Of a stretch of DNA of 6,145 bases, positions 6,004-6,145 are shown in pieces. Position numbers and translations under genes: made by a program. Under the pieces are notes generated by a model. That model was given only the letters and a program-made list of their open reading frames with translations, was not told the origin of the DNA and searched no databases. This DNA comes from Mucilaginibacter sp. (GTDB lineage Bacteria; Bacteroidota; Bacteroidia; Sphingobacteriales; Sphingobacteriaceae). Each line of letters begins with the position of its first letter. Positions within the stretch are counted from its first letter, which is position 1. Location: positions 1-6,145 of the forward strand of contig JAFAKI010000134.1 in assembly GCA_019235595.1 (NCBI GenBank), written 5' to 3'.

Positions 6004-6046
6004 CTCAATCAACCTAATCAACTCAATCTAACTTAATCAACTTAAG
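6004..6046 (-). repeat. degenerate 9-bp tandem array, right (inverted) copy
   Basis: The plus strand reads CTCAATCAA, CCTAATCAA, CTCAATCTAA, CTTAATCAA and CTTAAG. These are the complements of the TTGATTRAG units at 5285-5318, with one unit a base longer. The array runs into the asd stop codon (6042-6044). Together with the left copy it brackets the hicBA module. Confidence 0.8.
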
Positions 6047-6145
6047 CTTCTATGGCCTGCCCAATTAGGTGATTTGCAACCAAATATTCAGCAATCTGCA
6101 CCGCATTCGTAGCCGCACCTTTGCGCAGGTTGTCTGATACGATCC
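6042..6145 (-). CDS. asd: aspartate-semialdehyde dehydrogenase, C-terminal fragment
   Basis: The 5' part lies beyond the window edge. The visible 33 residues start IVSDNLRKGAATNAVQIAEY and end QAIEA before TAA at 6044-6042. The motif SDNLRKGAATNAVQIAE is the conserved C-terminal segment of bacterial Asd, which reduces aspartyl phosphate to aspartate semialdehyde with NADPH. This is the branch point for lysine/diaminopimelate, methionine and threonine synthesis. Catalytic residues fall outside the window. The stop codon lies within the 9-bp repeat array, and a hairpin terminator follows. Confidence 0.93.
   Translation of the reverse strand, partial: IVSDNLRKGAATNAVQIAEYLVANHLIGQAIEA

Noticed and set aside
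1..6145. CRISPR array, tRNA or rRNA gene, riboswitch, or transposase
   Set aside because: No spaced direct repeats of CRISPR type, no recognisable RNA-gene signatures and no transposase coding sequence were seen on either strand.

Overview
The window looks like chromosomal DNA from a member of the Bacteroidota, most likely the Sphingobacteriaceae (Mucilaginibacter/Pedobacter-like). The grounds are the DnaA sequence, the near absence of Shine-Dalgarno sites, AT-rich leaders, TAnnTTTG-type promoter boxes on the minus strand, a Bacteroidota-type carotenoid desaturase, and a kind of interspersed palindromic repeat familiar from this family. The placement is inferred from remembered sequence style; no search was run.

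Layout, left to right. (1) Bases 1-182 (+) are the 3' end of a methylmalonyl-CoA mutase catalytic-subunit gene. (2) Bases 183-613 are a long, very AT-rich gene-free stretch ahead of dnaA, with three spaced GTTAAC palindromes and no consensus DnaA box. (3) Bases 614-2038 (+) are a complete dnaA (474 aa), closed by a strong hairpin that probably works in both directions. (4) Everything to the right is on the minus strand. First comes a CrtD/CrtI-type carotenoid desaturase (2118-3587), then a palindromic intergenic repeat (about 3641-3730). A DJ-1/PfpI-family gene (3729-4283) and a LysR regulator (4378-5271) follow. (5) Bases 5281-6046 form an accessory-looking island: a small hicB-hicA toxin-antitoxin pair flanked by two oppositely oriented arrays of the same degenerate 9-bp unit. 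Here hicA carries an apparent one-base frameshift at its fourth codon. (6) Bases 6042-6145 (-) are the 3' end of asd (aspartate-semialdehyde dehydrogenase), with its own terminator at about 5943-5981.

The genes do not form one pathway. dnaA is the replication initiator. The desaturase acts late in carotenoid synthesis and stands apart from any visible crt cluster. lysR and pfpI are neighbours on one strand and may be functionally linked, but nothing in the sequence proves it. The hicBA pair looks like a small, possibly decaying insertion between lysR and asd.

I do not see a wholly new biological system. The observations most worth a second look are the frameshifted hicA, the inverted 9-mer arrays around hicBA, the promoter-like boxes exactly 4 nt before three start codons (suggesting near-leaderless mRNAs), and the palindromic repeat abutting the pfpI stop codon.
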